A DNA stretch of 64,000 bases. It comes from Humibacillus sp. (GTDB lineage: Bacteria; Actinomycetota; Actinomycetes; Actinomycetales; Dermatophilaceae). The notes beneath the pieces are model-generated. The model saw only the letters and a program-made list of their open reading frames with translations. It was not told the origin of the DNA and did not search any database. How positions within the stretch are numbered: the stretch's first letter is position 1; every line of letters begins with the position of its first letter. Location: the NCBI GenBank assembly GCA_030452985.1, contig JAKDLG010000002.1, positions 24,847 through 88,846 on the forward strand, given 5' to 3'. Below, piece after piece: positions 51,056-59,334 of this stretch. A program made the position numbers and the translations under genes.

Positions 51056-51700
51056 ATGGTTGCCGAAGCGCAGGGCGCCACGCTGGGACAGCTGCGCGTG
51101 TGGATCGACTCGTTCCACACCCTGGTCGCGGAACAGAAGGCCTATCTCACCGAGCTGGACTCGGCCATCGGCGACGCTGATCACGGCATCAACATGAGTC
51201 GCGGGATGAACGCGGTCGCCGCGAAGCTCGACGTCTCGAGCCCGTCGACCATCGGCGAGTTGTTCAAGACCGTGGGGATGACGCTGGTCAGCACGGTCGG
51301 CGGCGCGAGCGGGCCGCTCTACGGGACGTTCTTCCTGCGGATCGGAACATCGGCCGGCGACGTCGAGGAGCTGGACGGTAGCGGTTTGGGCACGGCGCTG
51401 CAGGCGGCCCTGGACGGAGTTCTCGCGCGCGGCAAGGCGCAGGTCGGCGACAAGACGATGATCGATGCCCTCACATCCGCGGTCGAGGCCTTCAGGGGCG
51501 CGGTGCAGGGCGGCTCGAGCATCGCCGATGCGGCGAGTCAGGCGCAGGATGCCGCCGAGCGTGGCCGAGACTCGACAACTCCGCTGACTGCGCGCAAGGG
51601 CCGGGCAAGCTATCTCGGCGAGCGCAGCATCGGTCATCTCGATCCCGGGGCGGTCTCGACCGCGTTGCTGTTCACCGCCTTGGCGAAGGCACTCGCCTGA
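51056..51700 (+). CDS. dhaL: dihydroxyacetone kinase ADP-binding subunit DhaL
   Basis: Carries the ADP cofactor that shuttles phosphate from DhaM to dihydroxyacetone on DhaK; 214 residues. The Mg-ADP ligands lie in ELDSAIGDADHGINMSRGM (about 33-51), followed by SGPLYGTFFLR and the late KGRASYLGERSIGHLDPGA segment. Begins 22 bases after dhaK with a GAGGAA site. Its TGA stop appears to overlap a CTG start of dhaM. Confidence 0.95.
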   Translation: MVAEAQGATLGQLRVWIDSFHTLVAEQKAYLTELDSAIGDADHGINMSRGMNAVAAKLDVSSPSTIGELFKTVGMTLVSTVGGASGPLYGTFFLRIGTSAGDVEELDGSGLGTALQAALDGVLARGKAQVGDKTMIDALTSAVEAFRGAVQGGSSIADAASQAQDAAERGRDSTTPLTARKGRASYLGERSIGHLDPGAVSTALLFTALAKALA

Positions 51701-54219
51701 GCACGGGGCAGGTCGGCATCGTCGTCGTGTCGCACAGTCGGCGACTGGCTCAGGCCGCGGTCGACCTGGCCCTCGAGATGGTCGCGGGTAACGAACCACC
51801 AGTCGCCATCGCGGCCGGAGCCGGCGACGATGTCATTGGAACGGATGCCACCAGAATCGCCGAGGAGATCGCCACAGTGGCCAGCGAGAAGGGGGTCCTC
51901 GTCCTGATGGATCTCGGCTCGGCCATCCTGAGCTCGGAGCTGGCCCTCGAGCTGTTGGAAGACCCCGACACCATCGTGCGCCTCAGCAGCGCACCCTTCT
52001 TCGAAGGCTTGCAGGCCGCGGTAGTGCTCGCGTCGGCGGGCGCGTCCTTGGACGAGGTGGAGCGCGCCGCCGTCTCGTCGTTGGACGCCAAGTCGACCCA
52101 GCTGCGGCATCCGCCTCCGCAGGACGAACCGCCCACCGATGGCCCGGACACCGGGCCGGCTCCCGAGCCGGACGCGAGCGCCGACGCGACGTTGGTCAAC
52201 CAGGATGGGCTCCATGCCCGCCCGGCTGCAGCCGTCGTCGCGACCGTCGCGGGGTTCGACGCACAGGTGACCATTGCCAACCTTCACTCGGGCGCCGGGC
52301 CCGTCTCCGCAGGCTCCCCGACCGGCCTTGCCACCTTGGACGCCCGGGGCTCGGATCCAGTCAGGATCGAGGCGAGCGGACCGGACGCGCAGGCCGCCGT
52401 CAATGCCGTCCTCGCCCTCATCGCCAACGGGTTCGGCGAAGAACAGGCGGCCGGTCCTGCCGTGGAAGCCGACGCCTCCTCCGATGTGGGCACCGACGGC
52501 GGCTCGCCCAAGGCCGCCCCAGCCCAGACCGCTCGTCAAACGCAGCCGCGGCGCTCGGCTCGCCAGGCCTCCGCGGGACCGGTCGGGGTCAGCCCTGGCC
52601 GGGTCGTCGGGCCAGCCCTCGTGCTGCCACCCCCGGCCACGGAGCCGGACCCGAACCGAGTGCTAGCGACGCAGGACCGGCAGGCTGCCGCTGATCGAGC
52701 TGATGCGGCGGCCGACTCGGTCGGCGTCGCGCTGCGCGAGCAGGCGTCGCACGTGGCCGCGGAAGCCCGCGACATCCTCGAGGCAATCGCGGCGATTGCC
52801 GGTGACCCGGCGCTGCGCGCTTCGCTCCGTTCGGGGATCCTCGATCGGGGCCGTACCCCGGAGCGCTCCGTGTGGGAGGCGATCGCCTCGATCCGCGCGC
52901 AGTACGAGGCCGGGGGTTCTCGCCTGGCTGCACGGGTCGCGGACCTCGTCGCCGTCCGGGACCGGATCATGGCGCAGCTGGCTGGGCAGCGCGCTCCCGG
53001 CATCCCCGACCAGAACAACCCCTACGTGCTGGTGGCCACCGACCTGGCCCCCACCGACACCGCGGTGCTCGACCCGGCACGCTGCCTCGCGATCGTCACC
53101 CGCGAGGGTGGCCCGACCTCGCACACCGCCATCCTGGCCCGAAGCCTCGGCATTCCCGCCGTCGTCGCCGCCGAGGAGGCCGGCACGATCCGCAACGGGG
53201 CAATGCTCCTCGTCGACGGGGCTACGGGCGAGGTCATCACCGACCCGAGCGACCAACAACGTGCCGACGTTGCCGCGGGCGATCACGCTCACGCGGCGCC
53301 CGGCCCGGGAGCCACCGCAGACGGGCACCGCATACCGCTGCTGGCGAACCTCGGCTCCGGTGACGACCTCGCGGCTGCGCACGCGTCAGGGGCCGAAGGG
53401 GTTGGCCTCTTCCGCACCGAGTTCTGCTTTCTCGATCGCGCCGAAGCGCCGAGCGTCGACGAACAGGTCACGGCCTATCGCCGGGTCTTCGACGGGTTCG
53501 CCGGTCAGAAGGTCGTCATCCGCACGCTGGATGCGGGCGCGGACAAACCGCTTCCGTTCGTGACGGCGAGCGGAGAACCCAACCCCGCGCTGGGCGTGCG
53601 CGGGTACCGGACCGCCCTGACGCATCCCGAGCTCCTCGACGACCAGCTCAATGCAATCGCGCAAGCGGCCGACCTCGCGAGCGCTCAGGTCTGGGTGATG
53701 GCACCGATGATCAGCACGATCGGCGAGGCCAGCGCCTTCGCGTCACAGTGCGCGGAACACGGCTTGACGCAGGTCGGCGTGATGATCGAGACGCCCGCGG
53801 CGGCCCTGATGGCGAAGGAGATCCTGGCCACGGTCGACTTCGTCAGCCTCGGCACCAACGACCTGGCTCAGTACACGATGGCGGCCGACCGCACGCTGGG
53901 GAGCCTCGCCCTCTTCAACGACCCGTGGCAGCCCAGCGTCCTGCGGCTGGTCCGCGCCGTCTGCACAGCCGGTACGGCGGTGGGGAAGCCGGTGGGGGTA
54001 TGCGGCGAGGCCGCAGCGGACCCGCTACTGGCAACCGTGCTCGTCGGGCTCGGGGTGACCAGCCTCTCCATGACGCCGCGCGCTCGTTCAGCCGTCTCGA
54101 ACCGGCTACGCACCGTGTCTTCAATCGACATCTGCCGGTCGGTGGCCGAGGCGGCCTGTGCGGCAGCGACCCCGGTAGCGGCACGGTCTGCAGCTGCAGC
54201 GGGGATGCCTCGAGGCTGA
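51697..54219 (+). CDS. dhaM: DhaM-HPr-Enzyme I fusion, complete phosphorelay; probable CTG start
   Basis: Phosphate donor for DhaL, 840 residues if started at CTG 51697. Domains: EIIA of the mannose-like type (about 1-135, His13 in VVVSHSRRLA), HPr (about 165-250, His173 in NQDGLHARPA), and Enzyme I (about 285-830, His476 in GGPTSHTAIL). The C-terminal PEP-binding part is complete (GVGLFRTEF, RTLDAGADKP, SLGTNDLAQY, Cys769 in VCGEAAADP). E. coli DhaM has only a truncated Enzyme I part. The first standard start, GTG 51727, would remove the first beta-strand (VGIVV) before the active His. CTG 51697 restores it, overlaps the dhaL stop as CTGA, and has GAAGG seven bases upstream. A conservative start is 51727. 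Confidence 0.9.
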   Translation: MSTGQVGIVVVSHSRRLAQAAVDLALEMVAGNEPPVAIAAGAGDDVIGTDATRIAEEIATVASEKGVLVLMDLGSAILSSELALELLEDPDTIVRLSSAPFFEGLQAAVVLASAGASLDEVERAAVSSLDAKSTQLRHPPPQDEPPTDGPDTGPAPEPDASADATLVNQDGLHARPAAAVVATVAGFDAQVTIANLHSGAGPVSAGSPTGLATLDARGSDPVRIEASGPDAQAAVNAVLALIANGFGEEQAAGPAVEADASSDVGTDGGSPKAAPAQTARQTQPRRSARQASAGPVGVSPGRVVGPALVLPPPATEPDPNRVLATQDRQAAADRADAAADSVGVALREQASHVAAEARDILEAIAAIAGDPALRASLRSGILDRGRTPERSVWEAIASIRAQYEAGGSRLAARVADLVAVRDRIMAQLAGQRAPGIPDQNNPYVLVATDLAPTDTAVLDPARCLAIVTREGGPTSHTAILARSLGIPAVVAAEEAGTIRNGAMLLVDGATGEVITDPSDQQRADVAAGDHAHAAPGPGATADGHRIPLLANLGSGDDLAAAHASGAEGVGLFRTEFCFLDRAEAPSVDEQVTAYRRVFDGFAGQKVVIRTLDAGADKPLPFVTASGEPNPALGVRGYRTALTHPELLDDQLNAIAQAADLASAQVWVMAPMISTIGEASAFASQCAEHGLTQVGVMIETPAAALMAKEILATVDFVSLGTNDLAQYTMAADRTLGSLALFNDPWQPSVLRLVRAVCTAGTAVGKPVGVCGEAAADPLLATVLVGLGVTSLSMTPRARSAVSNRLRTVSSIDICRSVAEAACAAATPVAARSAAAAGMPRG

Positions 54220-54299
54220 GCCTTCCCGGGCGAAGGCGAAGCCCGTGCTCATGAGTACTGCATCGCAGCGCGCATGAACATGGGTTTCGCTCCTCGGTC

Positions 54300-55814
54300 T
54301 CAGGTGACGTCGTCGTCCACCCAGTCGAAGGTCTTGGTGACGGCCTTCTTCCAGTTCCGCACGAGCCGCTCCCGCTCCGACTCGTCCATCTTCGGTTCCC
54401 AACGGCTGTCTTCTTGCCAGTTCGCGCGCAGTTCGTCGAGGTCGCTCCAGAAGCCGACCGCGAGGCCGGCTGCGTACGCCGCCCCGAGAGCGGTCGTCTC
54501 GGCCACCACGGGACGCACGACGGGCACCCCGATCAGGTCGGCCTGGAACTGCATCAAGAGGTTGTTGGCGATCATTCCGCCATCGACCTTGAGCTCCTCC
54601 AACGGAACCCCGGAGTCGGCGTTGACCGCGTCGAGCACCTCCCGGGTCTGGAACGCCGTCGCCTCCAGCACGGCACGGGCCAGGTGTCCCTTGTTGACGA
54701 ACCGGGTCAGTCCGACCAGCGCCCCGCGTGCGTCTGATCGCCAGTAGGGCGCGAACAGGCCGGAGAACGCGGGGACGAAGTACGCGCCGCCGTTGTCATC
54801 GACCGTCTTGGCGAGGGCTTCGACCTCTTCGGCCGACGAGATCATGCCCAAGTTGTCGCGCAGCCACTGCACCAGCGAACCGGTGACCGCGATCGAACCT
54901 TCGAGCGCGTAGTGCGGCGCGGCGTCGCCGAGCTTGTAGCCGAGCGTAGTCAGCAGGCCGTTCTTGGAGTGGACGATCTCCTCGCCGGTGTTGAAGATGA
55001 GGAAGTTGCCGGTGCCGTAGGTGTTCTTCGCCTCACCTTGATCGAATGCGGCCTGCCCGAACGTCGCGGCCTGTTGGTCACCGAGGATGCCGGCGATGGG
55101 CACCTCGCGCAGCAGGCTCGACGACTCCGCCTTGCCGTACACCTCAGACGAGCTCTTGATCTCTGGGAGCATGGACCTGGGCACCTCGAACGCGGCAAGG
55201 ATCTCGTCATCCCACGACAGCGTTTCGAGGTCCATGAACATGGTGCGGCTGGCGTTGGTGACATCAGTGACGTGGACACCACCATCGACGCCGCCCGTGA
55301 GGTTCCAGAGCACCCACGTGTCGGTGGTACCGAACAGCAGATCGCCAGCTTCGGCCCTCTCGCGGGCCCCCTCGACATTCTCGAGGATCCACACGATCTT
55401 CGTCCCCGAGAAGTACGTGGCCAGCGGCAGACCCACCTTCGGCTTGAACCGTTCGACGCCGCCGTCCTTCGCCAACCGATCCACGATGGACTGCGTGCGG
55501 GTGTCCTGCCACACGATCGCGTTGTAGACGGGCTCACCGGTCGTCTTGTCCCACACGACAGCGGTCTCGCGCTGGTTGGTGATACCGATGGCAACCACGT
55601 CATGACGCGTGATGTCGGCCTTGGACAGAACCAGGCCGGTCACCTCACGAACGTTGTTCCAGATCTCCGTTGCATCGTGCTCGACCCACCCCGCCTTGGG
55701 GAAGATCTGCTCGTGCTCGAGCTGGCTGGTGGCAACGATCGAACCCGAGTGGTCGAAAAGGATGGATCGAGAGCTCGTCGTGCCCTGGTCGATTGCGACG
55801 ACGTACTTGGTCAT
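54300..55814 (-). CDS. glpK: glycerol kinase
   Basis: ATP-dependent phosphorylation of glycerol; 504 residues, standard length. FGGY-family features: [18 protein letters not shown] at the start, [26 protein letters not shown] and the C-terminal [18 protein letters not shown] containing the FGGY signature region. AAGAGGAG lies eight bases before the ATG. A promoter-like pair and a tandem repeat precede it. Convergent with dhaM. A deleted second copy lies upstream of dhaK. Confidence 0.97.
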   Translation of the reverse strand: MTKYVVAIDQGTTSSRSILFDHSGSIVATSQLEHEQIFPKAGWVEHDATEIWNNVREVTGLVLSKADITRHDVVAIGITNQRETAVVWDKTTGEPVYNAIVWQDTRTQSIVDRLAKDGGVERFKPKVGLPLATYFSGTKIVWILENVEGARERAEAGDLLFGTTDTWVLWNLTGGVDGGVHVTDVTNASRTMFMDLETLSWDDEILAAFEVPRSMLPEIKSSSEVYGKAESSSLLREVPIAGILGDQQAATFGQAAFDQGEAKNTYGTGNFLIFNTGEEIVHSKNGLLTTLGYKLGDAAPHYALEGSIAVTGSLVQWLRDNLGMISSAEEVEALAKTVDDNGGAYFVPAFSGLFAPYWRSDARGALVGLTRFVNKGHLARAVLEATAFQTREVLDAVNADSGVPLEELKVDGGMIANNLLMQFQADLIGVPVVRPVVAETTALGAAYAAGLAVGFWSDLDELRANWQEDSRWEPKMDESERERLVRNWKKAVTKTFDWVDDDVT

Positions 55815-55840
55815 ATCGGCAACTCCTCTTGCGCTCGCGA

Positions 55841-55877
55841 CGCCGGGTCATCCAGTGTGTCGCCGAGTCATCCAGTG
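55841..55877. repeat. tandem 17-bp repeats in the glpK leader
   Basis: cgccg(g/a)gtcatccagtg occurs at 55841-55857 and 55861-55877, a 20-base period or two helical turns, 27 bases upstream of the glpK start. This spacing is what two regulator dimers on one DNA face would need; an RNA role is also possible. Confidence 0.5.
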
Positions 55878-55951
55878 GCGACCTCGTGCGCCCGGACAAG
55901 CAGACGGCCTTGGTGTGCAGGCCCATGAGTCGCGCTGAGGGCCCAATTCGA

Positions 55952-55980
55952 AAACTAGCCTCTCCCCCAACCGAACACAA
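55952..55980 (-). promoter_or_regulatory. candidate glpK promoter
   Basis: TTGTGT and TAGTTT spaced by exactly 17 bases within the 233-base glpF-glpK gap. This would give a leader of about 130 bases that contains the tandem repeats. Confidence 0.5.
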
Positions 55981-56047
55981 GGGACCTGCTGTGGCCCCGT
56001 GCCCGGCACGCAGTCATGGTGCGTCTGGCGTGCGTCTGCCTCCGTCG

Positions 56048-57055
56048 CTACTCCTCGTCCGCAGTGGAGGCGGCGTTTCCCGCCTCGCTGGAGGCAGCGG
56101 TTCCCGACTCAAGGGTGTCTGGGCCCGGCTCGGCGGACTCCTCCAGCCGTGCTCGAACATGCAGGATGTCACCGATGAAGAGGTCATAGAGCAAGACGCC
56201 GATGATGGCACCGATGACCGGCCCGACGATCGGTACCCAGAAGTACCAGCTGAACGAACCTTCGACCGTACCGGGTAACGCCGTATCGCCCCAGCCAGCC
56301 AACCACGCAAACAGCCGCGGCCCGAAGTCACGAGCGGGGTTGATCGCATACCCCGCGTTGGCGCCGAAAGACATCCCGACGGCGGCGACGGCGAAGCCAA
56401 TGATGAGCGGGCCGAGGTTTGCCTTGACCGCTGTGTTTCGCAGGTCGATGACCGCGACGATGAACATCACGAGGAAGGCAGTTCCCACGACCTGGTCGAG
56501 GAGCGGGCCCCAGTTGCTGCCAGCGAAGTACGGCGCAGGGAAGGTCGCGAAGATGGAGTACGTCGCCACCCCGCCGGCCCCCTCTCTGGTGGTCTTCGAG
56601 GCCTTGTTGAACGCGTCGATGGCCTGCCAGTACACGGCGTAGACGAGCGCGGCACCGACGAAGGCGCCGACGACCTGCGCAGCAATGTACGGCCCGACCT
56701 TCTTCCACGGGAACTTGCGTCGCACCGCGAAGGCCAACGTGACGGCAGGGTTGATATGCGCTCCGCTCACGCCGCCCGCGACGTAGACGCCGAAGGCCAC
56801 GGCGAAGGCCCAGCCCCACGCGATCAGCAGCCAGTCACCGGCCCCCAGAAAGAACACGGTCGGGCCCTCGGTACGACCTGACCCCGGTAGGCCGGCGACG
56901 GCCATGGCCACGACACCGTCGCCGAAGCAGATCAGCACGAAGGTGCCGAGGAACTCGGCGAGGACCTCCCCCCAGGTTCCGCCGAGCTTCTTGAACCCGC
57001 TGCCATCCTGCACTCCTCTGCGCAGCGCGCTCCGCATTGGTGTGATGTCGCTCAT
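56048..57055 (-). CDS. glpF: aquaglyceroporin (MIP family glycerol facilitator)
   Basis: Inner-membrane channel of 335 residues with six helices and two NPA half-helices: HINPAVTLAF (about 101-110) and AINPARDFGPRL (about 229). The Asp after the second NPAR is the usual mark of glycerol-conducting members. A longer N-terminal tail and a C-terminal acidic tail of about 35 residues extend beyond E. coli GlpF. AAAGGTGG lies six bases before the ATG. Upstream of glpK on the same strand; it supplies glycerol to GlpK. Confidence 0.94.
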   Translation of the reverse strand: MSDITPMRSALRRGVQDGSGFKKLGGTWGEVLAEFLGTFVLICFGDGVVAMAVAGLPGSGRTEGPTVFFLGAGDWLLIAWGWAFAVAFGVYVAGGVSGAHINPAVTLAFAVRRKFPWKKVGPYIAAQVVGAFVGAALVYAVYWQAIDAFNKASKTTREGAGGVATYSIFATFPAPYFAGSNWGPLLDQVVGTAFLVMFIVAVIDLRNTAVKANLGPLIIGFAVAAVGMSFGANAGYAINPARDFGPRLFAWLAGWGDTALPGTVEGSFSWYFWVPIVGPVIGAIIGVLLYDLFIGDILHVRARLEESAEPGPDTLESGTAASSEAGNAASTADEE

Positions 57056-57096
57056 GGTCGGCCACCTTTCATGTCAAAGGGCGAGAAGCCCAGCAG

Positions 57097-57121
57097 ATGC
57101 GTGAATGCGTGTGACATGCGT
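57097..57121. promoter_or_regulatory. three ATGCGT direct repeats upstream of glpF
   Basis: ATGCGT at 57097, 57105 and 57116, about 45-65 bases upstream of the glpF start. They are a candidate binding site for a glycerol regulator acting on the divergent glpF/glpD promoters. A CCTTT-AAAGG inverted repeat (57065-57080) also covers the glpF ribosome-binding site. The rest of the 57056-57572 gap holds no gene I can support. Confidence 0.35.
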
Positions 57122-57430
57122 TCCACCCTTCTCGACGACGTGTCGTGCATGAAACAGGTCAACCGAGAGAGCTGGGCTGGTCCGGCTGATCGGTCAGGAT
57201 GCCGGCCCATGACGACGACGGAGCAGGGCGGTCCGACATCAACATCCACGTGACGGCAGGTCGGTACCGAGAACGAGACCGCCCCAGATGGCGCACGGAG
57301 GCGAAGCGAGCCAGGCCTTCCGTCTCGCGTCAACGACAACCCGCTCTGATGAGCTAGCCATGTCGACACACTAGACCCGCAACCGTCCGCAGACTACGCG
57401 TCAGCAGGCTGAACATCGCCACGCACACCC

Positions 57431-57459
57431 TTGACAAGCACTTCACCTGAGACCAGCAT
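57431..57459 (+). promoter_or_regulatory. candidate glpD promoter
   Basis: A perfect TTGACA -35 followed after 17 bases by CAGCAT, about 115 bases before the glpD start. The -10 is weak but the -35 and spacing are good. Confidence 0.5.
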
Positions 57460-57572
57460 CCAAGAGGTGAACTGCCTTCGAGCCCAGTCCGACAGCGCGA
57501 CGGGGCGCCTCCCGCCCAACCAGCTGCCCTTGCCTCGCTGAACGCGTGTGACCGACGATGAGAAGGACGAAC

Positions 57573-59285
57573 ATGAGCCATCGAACCCCGCCCCTGAGCC
57601 CGACAGGGCGCACGGAGGCCTTGGCCAGGTTGGCCGCGGAAGAGCTGGACGTACTGGTCATCGGCGGGGGAGTCGTAGGAGCCGGGTCGGCTCTCGATGC
57701 GGTGACTCGTGGCCTCAAGGTGGGGCTCGTCGAGGCCCGCGACTACGCGGCTGGCACGTCGAGTCGTTCCAGCAAGCTGTTCCACGGTGGTCTGCGCTAC
57801 CTGGAGCAGTTCAACTTCCATCTCGTGTTCGAGGCTCTGAAAGAGCGGCGCCTCGTGCTGAACACCCTGTGCCCTCACCTGGCCCGGCCAGTCCCGTTCA
57901 TCTATCCACTGGAGAAGCCCTACGACCGCGCCTACGTCGGGCTCGGCATCGGCGTGTATGACGTCATGGGTGCCGGACGTGGGGTTCCCACACACCTGCG
58001 GCATCTCGGTCGGGGTGCAACGCTGAAGTCGTTCCCCTCCGGCAAGCGATCGGCCATCCGTGGCGCCATCCGGTTCTACGAGGGGCAGGTCGATGACGCC
58101 CGGCACACCATGATGCTGGCCCGAACCGCCGCCGAGTTCGGTGCGCTCTGCGTAGCCAGCACCAGGGTCCAAGCGTTCATCCGCGAGGACGACCGTGTCG
58201 CCGGGGTGCGTGCCACCGATCTCGAGTCAGGGCGCGAACTGGAGATCCGGGCCAAGCAGGTGATCAACGCCACCGGCGTGTGGACGGACGAGATCCAGGA
58301 GATGGTCGGTGGCCGCGGTCAGTTCCAGGTGCGGGCTTCCAAGGGCGTGCACCTCGTCGTGCAGCGCAACCGGATCAACTCGGCGACCGGCATCATCACC
58401 CGCACAGAGAAGAGTCTGCTCTTCATCATCCCCTGGGGAAGCCACTGGATCATCGGCACCACCGACACCGACTGGGATCTCGATCTGGCCCACCCGGCGG
58501 CCAGCCAGACCGATGTCGACTACCTCCTCGCGCATGCCAACACCCTGCTGGCAGACCCGTTGACCCGCGACGACGTGGTCGGCGTGTACGCCGGCCTGCG
58601 TCCGTTGCTCCAGGGCGAGTCCGAGTCGACGAGCACTCTTTCCCGGGAGCATGCGGTTGCCAGCCCGGTGCGAGGCCTGACGGTGATCGCCGGGGGAAAG
58701 TACACCACCTACCGGGTGATGGCCGAGGACGCGGTTGACGCAGCCGTCCACGGGTTGGAGCGCTCCGTGCCGAGGTCGATCACGGAGCACACCCCCCTGG
58801 TAGGAGCAGACGGCTACTTCGCTGCGCGCAACTCTCGGGCGCTGACCGCAGAGCGAACCGGGCTGCGCGTGGGGGTGGTGGAGCACCTGCTCGGTCGGTA
58901 CGGGACCCTCAGCGACGACCTGTTCGCGATGATGGAGGAAGAGCCGGCGCTCGCCCAGCCGCTCGACAACGCGCCCGAGTACCTCAAGGCCGAAGCGGTC
59001 TATGCCGCCAGTCATGAGGGCGCGCTGCACCTGGACGACATCCTCACCCGGCGCACGCGGATCTCCATCGAGGTGACCGACCGGGGAGTCGCAGCTGCGG
59101 CGGAGGTAGCCGCGCTGGTGGCGCCCGTCCTCGGCTGGGACGACGCCGCAGTCAACCGCGAGGTCGAGCACTACCGGGCACGGGTGAAGGCGGAGCGGGA
59201 GTCACAGTCCATGACTGACGACTTGACCGCGGACGCGGCGCGGCACGGAGCCGAAGACGTGCGGCGCGGTCTGCCGACCACCTGA
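57573..59285 (+). CDS. glpD: aerobic glycerol-3-phosphate dehydrogenase
   Basis: Membrane-associated FAD enzyme oxidising glycerol-3-phosphate to dihydroxyacetone phosphate and passing electrons to quinone; 570 residues. FAD-binding VLVIGGGVVGAG (about 28-39), the GTSSRSSKLFHGGLRYLEQ signature, KGVHLVVQR, and the DAO C-terminal domain. ATG 57573 is preferred over 57558 because GAAGGA lies five bases upstream. Divergent from glpF; it completes glycerol catabolism with glpF and glpK. Confidence 0.95.
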   Translation: MSHRTPPLSPTGRTEALARLAAEELDVLVIGGGVVGAGSALDAVTRGLKVGLVEARDYAAGTSSRSSKLFHGGLRYLEQFNFHLVFEALKERRLVLNTLCPHLARPVPFIYPLEKPYDRAYVGLGIGVYDVMGAGRGVPTHLRHLGRGATLKSFPSGKRSAIRGAIRFYEGQVDDARHTMMLARTAAEFGALCVASTRVQAFIREDDRVAGVRATDLESGRELEIRAKQVINATGVWTDEIQEMVGGRGQFQVRASKGVHLVVQRNRINSATGIITRTEKSLLFIIPWGSHWIIGTTDTDWDLDLAHPAASQTDVDYLLAHANTLLADPLTRDDVVGVYAGLRPLLQGESESTSTLSREHAVASPVRGLTVIAGGKYTTYRVMAEDAVDAAVHGLERSVPRSITEHTPLVGADGYFAARNSRALTAERTGLRVGVVEHLLGRYGTLSDDLFAMMEEEPALAQPLDNAPEYLKAEAVYAASHEGALHLDDILTRRTRISIEVTDRGVAAAAEVAALVAPVLGWDDAAVNREVEHYRARVKAERESQSMTDDLTADAARHGAEDVRRGLPTT

Positions 59286-59312
59286 GCCGGAGACGTCCAG
59301 CGCAGTCCGGCT
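59285..59312. terminator. weak hairpin between convergent glpD and aspS
   Basis: AGCCGGA / TCCGGCT, 7-bp perfect arms with a 14-base loop in the 49-base gap between the two stop codons. The position suggests a bidirectional terminator; stability is modest. Confidence 0.4.
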
Positions 59313-59334
59313 GTCCGGCACGTGGTTCGACGGG

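Noticed and set aside
57097..57121. CRISPR-like repeat array
   Set aside because: Only three 6-bp repeats with uneven short spacing; no spacer structure and no cas genes in the window.
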